From: Campylobacterales bacterium
GTDB taxonomy: Bacteria > Campylobacterota > Campylobacteria > Campylobacterales > Sulfurovaceae
Reading direction: 5' to 3'
Assembly (NCBI GenBank): GCA_014763895.1
Contig: JACXUM010000016.1
Span: 1 to 37,171, forward strand
Length of the DNA: 37,171 bases
Of this stretch, positions 31,525 through 37,171 are shown in pieces; position 1 is the first letter of the stretch, and each line of letters begins with the position of its first letter. The translations under genes and the position numbers were made by a program. The notes under the pieces were generated by a model. That model was not told the origin of the DNA and did no database searches. It saw only the letters and a program-made list of their open reading frames with translations.

Positions 31525-32403
31525 TCAATGGAGAAATGCTGTTTTAAAGCGTTTTTCATCCAGTGATGTGATGCCGATCTCTTTAAAGAATTCAAGGATC
31601 GGCAGCGCTTTTAGAGAACTCGATGTGTAGTTTTCGTTGAAACATTCCAGCGTAGCGATGATGATATCGTCCATAAGTGCAGAGCGTTCCTGCCCGCTGT
31701 AGGTATAGTAATGCTTCAAAGATTTTTTGGGATGTTCACCGATCCATGCGATTGATTTTTTGAGTGCATCATTGAAGTCCCGGCACACTTTGGTATGGGT
31801 TTCATAAAATGTTTTGTTTGTGAAGAGATCAAGTGCGCTGAAATTGGCAAAGCCCGCATGCTCAGCATCCAGATAAAGCACTTCCATACCCTCATGCTGT
31901 GCTTCGATCCCTTCAAAGTTATAAAAGTATAGCCAACCCCCGTCAGCGCCTTCTTTCATGTATTTTATATGTTCAAAACCGTTAGGCTGAAACTTGATCT
32001 GGTTTTGAGTGACATTGATACCGTCTTTTCTAAAATAACGTCTAATGATCTCAAATCCTATCGAATCGGTCACAGGATTGGAGACAGGGGTGGTAATCAC
32101 AATGTTCTGACCCGTTTTTATCTTGTCGTAGGCTTCTTTTTTGAGAAGAACACCCCCTTTTGTTTCGAAAAAACTTCCTAAAGACAAGAACTTTTCATCA
32201 AACTGTTCGATCAGATGTAACGGTTCGTTGGTTGCAAAATGGATATTTCCCTTGCGTAGCTCTTCGAGTCCGTCATAGTGGGCATCGGGTTCAATGATCT
32301 CAAGTTCAAGACCGTAGTTTTCAAATATGCTTTCCTGTATCCCTACGATAAAAGGAAGGTGATCGGGGTTTAAAAACCATTCTATGGCAAGTTTGAGTTT
32401 CAT
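31525..32403 (-). CDS. THI5/NMT1-like protein (putative HMP-P synthase or precursor-binding protein)
   Basis: This 292-aa NMT1/THI5-fold protein begins directly with the fold (MKLKLAIEWFLNPDHLPFIV) and has no signal peptide, so it is cytosolic rather than a periplasmic ABC binding protein. H63 in TNEPLHLIEQ appears to align with the catalytic His66 of yeast Thi5. The Thi5 PLP lysine seems replaced by N59, and the fungal CCCFC motif is absent. It overlaps thiE by 4 nt, in an operon with thiD and close to pdxH, which makes PLP, the substrate of Thi5. A bacterial Thi5-type pyrimidine synthase is an attractive but unproven reading. Alternatively it binds a thiamine precursor. Confidence 0.8.
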   Translation of the reverse strand: MKLKLAIEWFLNPDHLPFIVGIQESIFENYGLELEIIEPDAHYDGLEELRKGNIHFATNEPLHLIEQFDEKFLSLGSFFETKGGVLLKKEAYDKIKTGQNIVITTPVSNPVTDSIGFEIIRRYFRKDGINVTQNQIKFQPNGFEHIKYMKEGADGGWLYFYNFEGIEAQHEGMEVLYLDAEHAGFANFSALDLFTNKTFYETHTKVCRDFNDALKKSIAWIGEHPKKSLKHYYTYSGQERSALMDDIIIATLECFNENYTSSSLKALPILEFFKEIGITSLDEKRFKTAFLH

Positions 32404-33020
32404 ATTTTCATTCCTTTTAAAAGATTTGACACATTGTGTGAAATATCACCTTTGAAGGCCGCGCTGACCACCGAGATCATATCGGTCTGAGTGGCTGCCA
32501 CCTGGTGAATGTTGAGCTGATCGATACCACCTATCGCACATACGGGGATGTCCAAAGCTTCTTTGGCTTTTTGAAGTGTATTCAGCGATATGATCCCTGA
32601 ATGCGGTTTTGTCGGAGAAGGGAAAAAAGAACCAAATGCCACGTAGTCGGCACCTTCTTCCTGTGCTTCTTTAGCCTTTTTGATGCTTCCGTAGCAAGAG
32701 ACCCCGATGATTCCTTGAGGAAAGATTTTACGCGCTTCGTCAAGCGGTAAATCGTCTTTTCCTATATGCAGACCGTCTGCCTTGATCTTTGTTGCCAGGT
32801 GCGGCCTGTCATCGATAATGAACGGTACATTGTATCGTTGACACAATGCCTGAAGTGCGATACAAGTATCTTCCACTTCATCATCTGATTTTGTTTTGTT
32901 TCTGTACTGTACAATGGAAGCTCCCGCGCAAAGTGCGTGTTTGACCTGTGTGCAAACGGTTTCATCGGGCGTAAGTATCTCATCGGTGATGACGTAGAGT
33001 CCTTTAAGCGCAAAAGACAT
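32400..33020 (-). CDS. thiE: thiamine-phosphate synthase
   Basis: This 206-aa ThiE joins HMP-PP and the thiazole phosphate to thiamine phosphate. It starts MSFALKGLYVITDE and shows IVQYRNKTKSD, GLHIGKDDLPLDEARK and the pyrophosphate loop FFPSPTKPHS. The ATG at 33020 has GGAGG 5 nt upstream and overlaps the thiD end by 17 nt. A longer open frame to 33188 lies within thiD and is rejected. It is followed by the THI5-like gene with a 4-nt overlap. Confidence 0.94.
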   Translation of the reverse strand: MSFALKGLYVITDEILTPDETVCTQVKHALCAGASIVQYRNKTKSDDEVEDTCIALQALCQRYNVPFIIDDRPHLATKIKADGLHIGKDDLPLDEARKIFPQGIIGVSCYGSIKKAKEAQEEGADYVAFGSFFPSPTKPHSGIISLNTLQKAKEALDIPVCAIGGIDQLNIHQVAATQTDMISVVSAAFKGDISHNVSNLLKGMKI

Positions 33021-33792
33021 GGTTTCCTCCTTGTTTGTGATTGATGGGCCCAGGCCCCATACCGATGGTTGGTGCATGCAGTAATGCCTGGGTGATGAAC
33101 TGCTTGGAAATGGCGATTGACTCCTCCAAAGAATGACCCAGCGCAAGATTTGCTGTAATGGCACTGGAAAATGAACAGCCTGTCCCATGGAGATTGGATG
33201 TTTTTACAAGAGGGGTTTTGAATACTTTCTTTTCCCGTTTCATGTAAAGCTGGTCGATACTGTATTTTTCATCTTTCAGATCTACGGCAATGTGTTTGAC
33301 AAGTATCGGTGTAGCGAGCTTCTGGATAGCTTTTAAAGAGTCTGTATCGCCATGCTTGTAACCAAAGAACTCATACGCTTCGTAGTGGTTTGGCGTGATG
33401 AGACTGACATGGTCAAAAAGCATAGGCATTGCGTCAACCGCTTCTTTTTCGATCAGAGGCGAAGCTGCTTTGGAAATGGCCACCGGATCAAGCACGATAG
33501 GTATAGTGAGGTCTTTGATGCATTCATAGACAGTATGGATAATCTCTTTGCTGTAAAGCATTCCTATTTTGATAGCCGAAACGTTAAAGTCCTTTAGTAC
33601 CATCTCAATCTGTTTTTTTACAAATTGAGGCTCCATCGGAACGATCTGCTCAACGCCTGTAGTGTTTTGTGCAGTGAGCACTGTGATCGCGGTGGTTCCA
33701 AAAACGCCAAATGCTTCAAATGTTTTGAGATCTGCCTGAATACCCGCGCCGCCACTGCTGTCTGAACCAGCAATACTTAATACAACTTTCAT
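33004..33792 (-). CDS. thiD: hydroxymethylpyrimidine/phosphomethylpyrimidine kinase
   Basis: This 262-aa ribokinase-fold ThiD phosphorylates HMP and HMP-P for thiamine synthesis. It starts MKVVLSIAGSDSSGGAGIQA, with the substrate loop DLKTFEAFGVFGTT and the C-terminal anion hole NLHGTGCSFSSAI. The ATG at 33792 has AGGAG 5 nt upstream. The GTG at 33798 lies inside that Shine-Dalgarno sequence. It is the first gene of the thiD-thiE-THI5-like operon and has its own promoter of the shared class. Confidence 0.95.
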   Translation of the reverse strand: MKVVLSIAGSDSSGGAGIQADLKTFEAFGVFGTTAITVLTAQNTTGVEQIVPMEPQFVKKQIEMVLKDFNVSAIKIGMLYSKEIIHTVYECIKDLTIPIVLDPVAISKAASPLIEKEAVDAMPMLFDHVSLITPNHYEAYEFFGYKHGDTDSLKAIQKLATPILVKHIAVDLKDEKYSIDQLYMKREKKVFKTPLVKTSNLHGTGCSFSSAITANLALGHSLEESIAISKQFITQALLHAPTIGMGPGPINHKQGGNHVFCA

Positions 33793-33810
33793 GAACACTC
33801 CTTTTTCGAG

Positions 33811-33860
33811 ATTCTATAGGAATGAAAGAAATGTTTGTAGAGCTTATTTGTTAGTTTGTT
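33811..33860 (-). promoter_or_regulatory. promoter of the shared class, thiD operon
   Basis: On the minus strand the upstream half-site is AACAAACTA (33852-33860) leading into TAACAAAT. The -35 is TACAAA (33834-33839) and the -10 is TAGAAT (33811-33816), with a 17-bp spacer. It deviates from the class by TAACA in place of YGACA. Confidence 0.5.
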
Positions 33861-33925
33861 TGGAGATTGAAGCTGATGAGCTTTGAACTATGCTGCACGT
33901 TCATGAGCAATGACATGGATGATGC

Positions 33926-34564
33926 TTATGGTGCGAGCCGTTCTATCTTCCAGTTGTTTTCTTCTTTGGTATAGAGGATACGGTCGTGCAGCCGGCTTGG
34001 TCTGCCCTGCCAAAACTCTATCTGCTCTGGGATGATGCGGTATCCGCCCCAGAAATCAGGCAGCGGGACATTGCCTTTTGCAAATTTCTGTTTCATCTTT
34101 TCTAACTGCATCGCAAAGGCTTTGCGGGAGGTAATGACACTGCTCTGGTCGCTGACCCATGCGCCTATCTGGCTGTCGCGGGAACGTTTCATGAAATAGG
34201 CAAGCGATTCTTTGGTACTGATCTTCTCGCATCTGCCCAGTATCCGTACCTGCCGTTCCAGCTCCAGCCACAAAAACTCTGAGGCTACTTTGGGATTCTG
34301 TGCGATCTCTTCAGCCTTAACACTGTTGTAGTTGGTAAAAAAGACAAACCCTTTTTCATCAAATATCTTCAAAAGCACTGCCCTGATGTTGGGCTGTGCT
34401 TTTGCACCGGAGGTTGCCAGAAGCATTGTATTGGGATCTTTAAGATGCGAATTGACCGCTTCACCAAACCACTGTTCGAAAAGCAAGTAAGGATCAGAGG
34501 GTACACTGTTTTCATCAAGCACCCCTTTGATGTAGTCTGTTCGCATATCCTGAAGATCAAGCAT
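33926..34564 (-). CDS. pdxH: pyridoxine/pyridoxamine 5'-phosphate oxidase
   Basis: This 212-aa FMN enzyme oxidises PNP or PMP to PLP. It begins MLDLQDMRTDYIKGVLDENS, with AQPNIRAVLLKIFDEKGFVF and FFTNYNSVKAEEI. FLWLELERQVRILGR and the C-terminal PLP/FMN-contacting WQGRPSRLHDRI follow. GAGGAG lies 6 nt before the ATG at 34564, which overlaps the photolyase end by 8 nt. The frame extending to 34603 is rejected. It shares an operon with the photolyase and DUF523 genes, and the thiD operon starts about 130 bp downstream. Confidence 0.96.
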   Translation of the reverse strand: MLDLQDMRTDYIKGVLDENSVPSDPYLLFEQWFGEAVNSHLKDPNTMLLATSGAKAQPNIRAVLLKIFDEKGFVFFTNYNSVKAEEIAQNPKVASEFLWLELERQVRILGRCEKISTKESLAYFMKRSRDSQIGAWVSDQSSVITSRKAFAMQLEKMKQKFAKGNVPLPDFWGGYRIIPEQIEFWQGRPSRLHDRILYTKEENNWKIERLAP

Positions 34565-35936
34565 GGTTCGCTCCTCGTGAGAGTTTGTGTTTGAAGTATG
34601 CAAGAGCTTTATTGGCAGCCTCTTTGTGGACTACCATCGGTCTTGGATAGTTCTCTATCTGGTATGATAGCATGAATGTCTCATCATGGATCTGTTTGGG
34701 AGGCAGGTTGATGAGTTCAGGGACCCACTTTTTGATATAGATCGCATCCCTGTCAAACTTTTTACTCTGAAGCCACGGATTGAAAATGCGGAAATAGGGC
34801 TGCGGATCAATGCCTGTCCCGGCACTCCACTGCCAGGAGAGGATGTTGGATGCCGCGTCATAGTCCAGCAGGTGTTTGGCAAAAAAGCTCTCTCCCCACT
34901 GCCACGGCAAGAGTAGGTCTTTGGTCAGGAACGAAGCGCAGATCATACGCACACGGTTATGCATCTGTCCTGTCTGAAGGAGTTCTCTGATCCCGGCATC
35001 AACGATAGGCACTCCGATTTGACCTGTACAGAAAGCTTCAAACTTTTTTTCATCAGGGATACCGTTGAAAGGATACTTGTAATTCTCCCACGCAAGGGTT
35101 GGGAAATGATAGAGCACAGACGCATAAAAATCCCGAAATACCAGCTGTCTGAAAAATGGTTCGGTGTCGATGCCGCGCTTTTTCTGATCGACCAGGAAAC
35201 GCAGAAGTTCCCTGATACCAAGCACGCCAAAACGAACTTCAAGCGAAAGATCGGAGGTGGCATCAATGGCTGGATAGTCTCTGTCCTGGGCATAGTCTGC
35301 AAGCTTGTTTTCCAGTGCATGGAGTTTTTCCTCACACGTAGGGATAGCTGGCATATTCGTTTCAAATCCCAGCGACTCCAGTGTAAGCGGCAATACGCGT
35401 GCAGTCTCTCCCTCGATGACAGTCAGATCTTCATAGGAGGCATTCAAAAGTGTTTGTTTGGCTAGATGATAGGTGTGCAGGTGTTTGGATGCAAAGATGG
35501 CTTTGGCTTTGTTGTAATAGGGAGTAAAGACAAGGTAGGGGGTACCGTCATCCTTATGTATCTCTTCTGGGGTAAAGATATAGGTGTCATGAAGATAGTT
35601 GAATGGCAGTATCATGGAGACTTTGGTGTCCCGCTCTTTGGCGTAGCTGTCATAATCTCCGCTCGCAGCCACTTCATCAAAACCGATGTTCTCCAAGTGA
35701 TTGAAGATCTCTACCGGATCGCCATAAAAGATATTGAGGTCAAGCCCTAGTTGTTGCAGTGCACTTTTAAGCGCCATGACATGATGAAAAATGTAAGAAA
35801 CCCTGCGGTCATCCTTGGAAAGTCTGCCCAGGATGTTGGTATCGAAGATGAAGATAGGCAACACTTCGCCTTCCAGTGAAAGCAGGGGATTGTCTGTAGT
35901 TCTCAGATCACGCCGAAACCAGAGTATCCGTCTCAT
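34557..35936 (-). CDS. phrB: deoxyribodipyrimidine (CPD) photolyase, class I
   Basis: This 459-aa enzyme uses blue light and FADH- to split cyclobutane pyrimidine dimers. The N-terminal antenna domain starts MRRILWFRRDLRTTDNPLL. The FAD domain carries FRQLVFRDFYASVLYHFP, GQMHNRVRMICASFLTKDLL and the highly conserved WQWSAGTGIDPQPYFRIFNP. The C-terminal ANKALAYFKHK segment completes a full-length protein. It overlaps the DUF523/DUF1722 gene by 4 nt, a pairing found in many bacteria. It is the second photolyase-family gene in the window. Confidence 0.96.
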   Translation of the reverse strand: MRRILWFRRDLRTTDNPLLSLEGEVLPIFIFDTNILGRLSKDDRRVSYIFHHVMALKSALQQLGLDLNIFYGDPVEIFNHLENIGFDEVAASGDYDSYAKERDTKVSMILPFNYLHDTYIFTPEEIHKDDGTPYLVFTPYYNKAKAIFASKHLHTYHLAKQTLLNASYEDLTVIEGETARVLPLTLESLGFETNMPAIPTCEEKLHALENKLADYAQDRDYPAIDATSDLSLEVRFGVLGIRELLRFLVDQKKRGIDTEPFFRQLVFRDFYASVLYHFPTLAWENYKYPFNGIPDEKKFEAFCTGQIGVPIVDAGIRELLQTGQMHNRVRMICASFLTKDLLLPWQWGESFFAKHLLDYDAASNILSWQWSAGTGIDPQPYFRIFNPWLQSKKFDRDAIYIKKWVPELINLPPKQIHDETFMLSYQIENYPRPMVVHKEAANKALAYFKHKLSRGANHA

Positions 35937-36880
35937 TTACCGCTTCTTATGTCTGATCTGAGGGCAAGTTCCTTAGGGTAAGGGTGTAGGAACTTCTGAT
36001 CAAGCAGATACTCTACCTGATACTCTTTTGCCAGCATATGCAGGGTGCTCAGCGGTGTGATAAGGGGGATGATCTTGTGCGCGTAGTCATGTATCTGGTC
36101 ATGGAGTGTCCGTTTTTCGACATCATTGATACATTTTTTCAAAAATCCCGCCATATGTTCAAGTACATTTCTGGTTTTCGCTATAGAACTTTTATGGCCG
36201 ATAGTTTGCTTGAAAAGTACTTCATAGTCCAGGAGTATCTCTTCAAAAGGCTTTTTGGCCTGATTGGCTACTATATTGCCAAGCTTACGGTAGTTTTGGT
36301 CATTTTTAGACTGGAGCATGAATTTATAGCTTTGGTGGAAGGTAACCAGTTCTTTCATCGCGGGGTGTGTGGCTTTGAATGTTTCAAAATCTTCGTAGGC
36401 AAAGATCTGCATGATGAAGTTTTCACGAAGCCATGGGTCAATGAGCCTTGCTTCTTCTTCAATGGGAACAAGAGGGAGGTGCTCTTTACACATCTTTGCA
36501 AACACTCCATCACCCTTTGACTGGGCATAACCATTGGTTCTGTAGATCACAGCGCTTCCCAGGCCGCAGCTTGGAGACTTGGCTTTGAGGATAATGCCGC
36601 ATATGGGCTGTTGTGAGATTTTGTCAAGTTCAGCCTTTGATGTTTCGATGAGTCTTGACGTGATGTCTTCAAGGGTTTTGTTGTTGTGTACGGTCACTGA
36701 CTCTTTATCGCTGACCAGCCGCAACGAGTCCCTTGGTGTACCAAATGCGAGGTGTTCGGGACAAAATGATACAAACTGTGCATATTTGCCAAGTGCGTCG
36801 GTGATAAATCTGTCATGCGTATGGCCGCCGTTATATCTTATATTTTCACCCAGCAGACATCCCGATACGGCTAAATACAT
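35933..36880 (-). CDS. DUF523-DUF1722 fusion protein (YbgA-like)
   Basis: This 315-aa protein has an N-terminal DUF523 domain (about 1-150) with cysteine motifs SGCLLG (C8), FCPEH and SPSCGLGSA. The C-terminal DUF1722 domain (about 190-310) includes FHQSYKFMLQSKN and YRKLGNIVANQ. Function is unproven; the family is genetically linked to photolyases. The ATG at 36880 has AAGGA 6 nt upstream. The longer frame to 36913 would start inside the -10 region and is rejected. It is the first gene of the operon with phrB and pdxH. Confidence 0.92.
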   Translation of the reverse strand: MYLAVSGCLLGENIRYNGGHTHDRFITDALGKYAQFVSFCPEHLAFGTPRDSLRLVSDKESVTVHNNKTLEDITSRLIETSKAELDKISQQPICGIILKAKSPSCGLGSAVIYRTNGYAQSKGDGVFAKMCKEHLPLVPIEEEARLIDPWLRENFIMQIFAYEDFETFKATHPAMKELVTFHQSYKFMLQSKNDQNYRKLGNIVANQAKKPFEEILLDYEVLFKQTIGHKSSIAKTRNVLEHMAGFLKKCINDVEKRTLHDQIHDYAHKIIPLITPLSTLHMLAKEYQVEYLLDQKFLHPYPKELALRSDIRSGK

Positions 36881-36901
36881 ACACATTCCTTTTTTATTTC
36901 G

Positions 36902-36951
36902 ATTATATAGCAAATTATTATAGTCTCGTAGCGACTATTTGTCGATTGGTC
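36902..36951 (-). promoter_or_regulatory. promoter of the shared class, DUF523-phrB-pdxH operon
   Basis: On the minus strand GACCAATCG (36943-36951) leads into CGACAAAT. The -35 is TACGAG (36925-36930) and the -10 is TATAAT (36902-36907), with a 17-bp spacer. The block ACCAATCGACAAATAG closely resembles the queF site. Confidence 0.6.
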
Positions 36952-36996
36952 ATAAAATGCAGGCTTTGACAAAGAGATTTGGCTACAATTGCTCCA

Positions 36997-37080
36997 TGAA
37001 TGAAACAGAATTTTACAGTAAACTTCTTGCCCTGCCTGAAGGTGCCAATGATGTATGGTACAACAACAAACGCTTATAAT
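36997..37080 (+). pseudogene. short interrupted ORF (27 codons)
   Basis: An ATG at 36997 opens MNETEFYSKLLALPEGANDV and runs 27 codons to a TAA at 37075-37080, where the sequence changes character. TACAAT followed 6 nt later by ATG resembles the leaderless starts seen elsewhere in the window. This could be the 5' remnant of a gene cut by an insertion. It is too short to identify. Confidence 0.3.
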
Positions 37081-37171
37081 GTCCCTGTTTGTCAAGACAG
37101 TTTTTTGAGAACTTCTTATTCCACCTATCATTATGCAGCCTGATCCATTTTCTTCATATAGACACTTAACG
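37079..37171. mobile_element. possible end of an insertion sequence at the right edge
   Basis: From about 37079 the sequence TGTCCCTGTTTGTCAAGACA begins with TG, contains the inverted repeat CTGT...ACAG and a T6 run, and abruptly ends the preceding ORF. On the minus strand a reading frame entering from the right edge ends with LSVYMKKMDQAA at a stop at 37131-37133, as a transposase C-terminus would. The other end is outside the window, so this is only a suggestion. Confidence 0.3.

Noticed and set aside
33021-33188. Upstream start for thiE at 33188
   Set aside because: The extension is the out-of-frame 3' part of thiD. The ATG at 33020 has a strong GGAGG.
34959-35465. Plus-strand frame of 168 codons opposite phrB
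   Set aside because: It is antisense to a full-length photolyase and is a composition artefact.
37086-37114. Hairpin CTGT/ACAG followed by T6 as an intrinsic terminator
   Set aside because: The stem is short and bulged, and its position at an abrupt sequence junction is as well explained by an insertion-sequence end.
1-37171. tRNA, rRNA, riboswitch (including TPP and preQ1) and CRISPR arrays
   Set aside because: No cloverleaf, rRNA segment or spaced repeat array was seen. The leaders of thiD and queF (roughly 10-20 nt) are too short for a riboswitch.

Overview
The window looks like a chromosomal segment of a free-living Campylobacterota bacterium (Sulfurimonas/Sulfurovum-like). The evidence is the style of the QueF, TrpB, HemH and GAF-GGDEF proteins, the moderate AT-richness and the tight 4-nt overlapping operons. 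I could not run a search, so the genus is an inference. Almost the whole window is coding, and no gene-free stretch exceeds about 300 bp. I see no rRNA, tRNA or CRISPR array.

Layout from left to right: (1) A minus-strand operon runs hemH - FAD desaturase-like oxidoreductase - LytS-like histidine kinase - LytTR response regulator (4327 down to 292). (2) A minus-strand operon runs lipocalin - FAD amine-oxidase-like protein - DUF1365 - cyclopropane fatty acid synthase - DUF3833 lipoprotein - glutathione peroxidase (9234 down to 4412). (3) A minus-strand operon runs flavoprotein - SDR - NTF2-like - MFS - isoprenylcysteine-methyltransferase-like (13661 down to 9310), with a divergent SRPBCC gene. 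Together these resemble the membrane-lipid and photo-oxidative stress clusters that other proteobacteria place under ChrR/ECF-sigma control, but no such sigma factor is present here. (4) queF and a flippase. (5) trpB with a GAF histidine kinase, a small acidic protein, a flavin reductase and a GAF-GGDEF diguanylate cyclase. (6) A minus-strand operon runs DUF2867 SDR - phasin-like - UbiB-like kinase - lipocalin lipoprotein. (7) A metallophosphoesterase, a 118-aa unknown protein and a frameshifted DUF3592-like gene. (8) DNA repair: a radical-SAM/HhH protein with its partner, opposite a DUF2805 gene and a second photolyase. (9) A long minus-strand operon runs DUF523/DUF1722 - CPD photolyase - pdxH, followed by thiD - thiE - THI5-like. 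(10) At the right edge there is a short interrupted ORF and what may be an insertion-sequence end.

The most striking observation is a recurrent promoter architecture. Fourteen promoter regions on both strands, covering most transcription units of the window, share the pattern AAnYG(A/T)CA, then TAYnAA at -35, then TAnnAT at -10. The spacing is fixed in all 14 except for one 16-bp instead of 17-bp spacer. The upstream element and the -35 element are imperfect 9-bp direct repeats with a 21-bp period (12-bp gap), which is the layout of LytTR-type binding sites. A LytTR two-component pair is encoded here, in an operon that itself has such a promoter. Five other upstream regions in the window (the partial gene at 29, the flippase, the GGDEF gene, the DUF3592 gene and the radical-SAM operon) lack the pattern. 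Either this is a large LytTR regulon joining light/oxidative damage defence, heme, thiamine/PLP, queuosine and tryptophan genes, or it is a lineage-specific principal promoter class. A genome-wide scan would decide. Three of the genes with this promoter appear to be leaderless, with ATG 5-6 nt after the -10 box.
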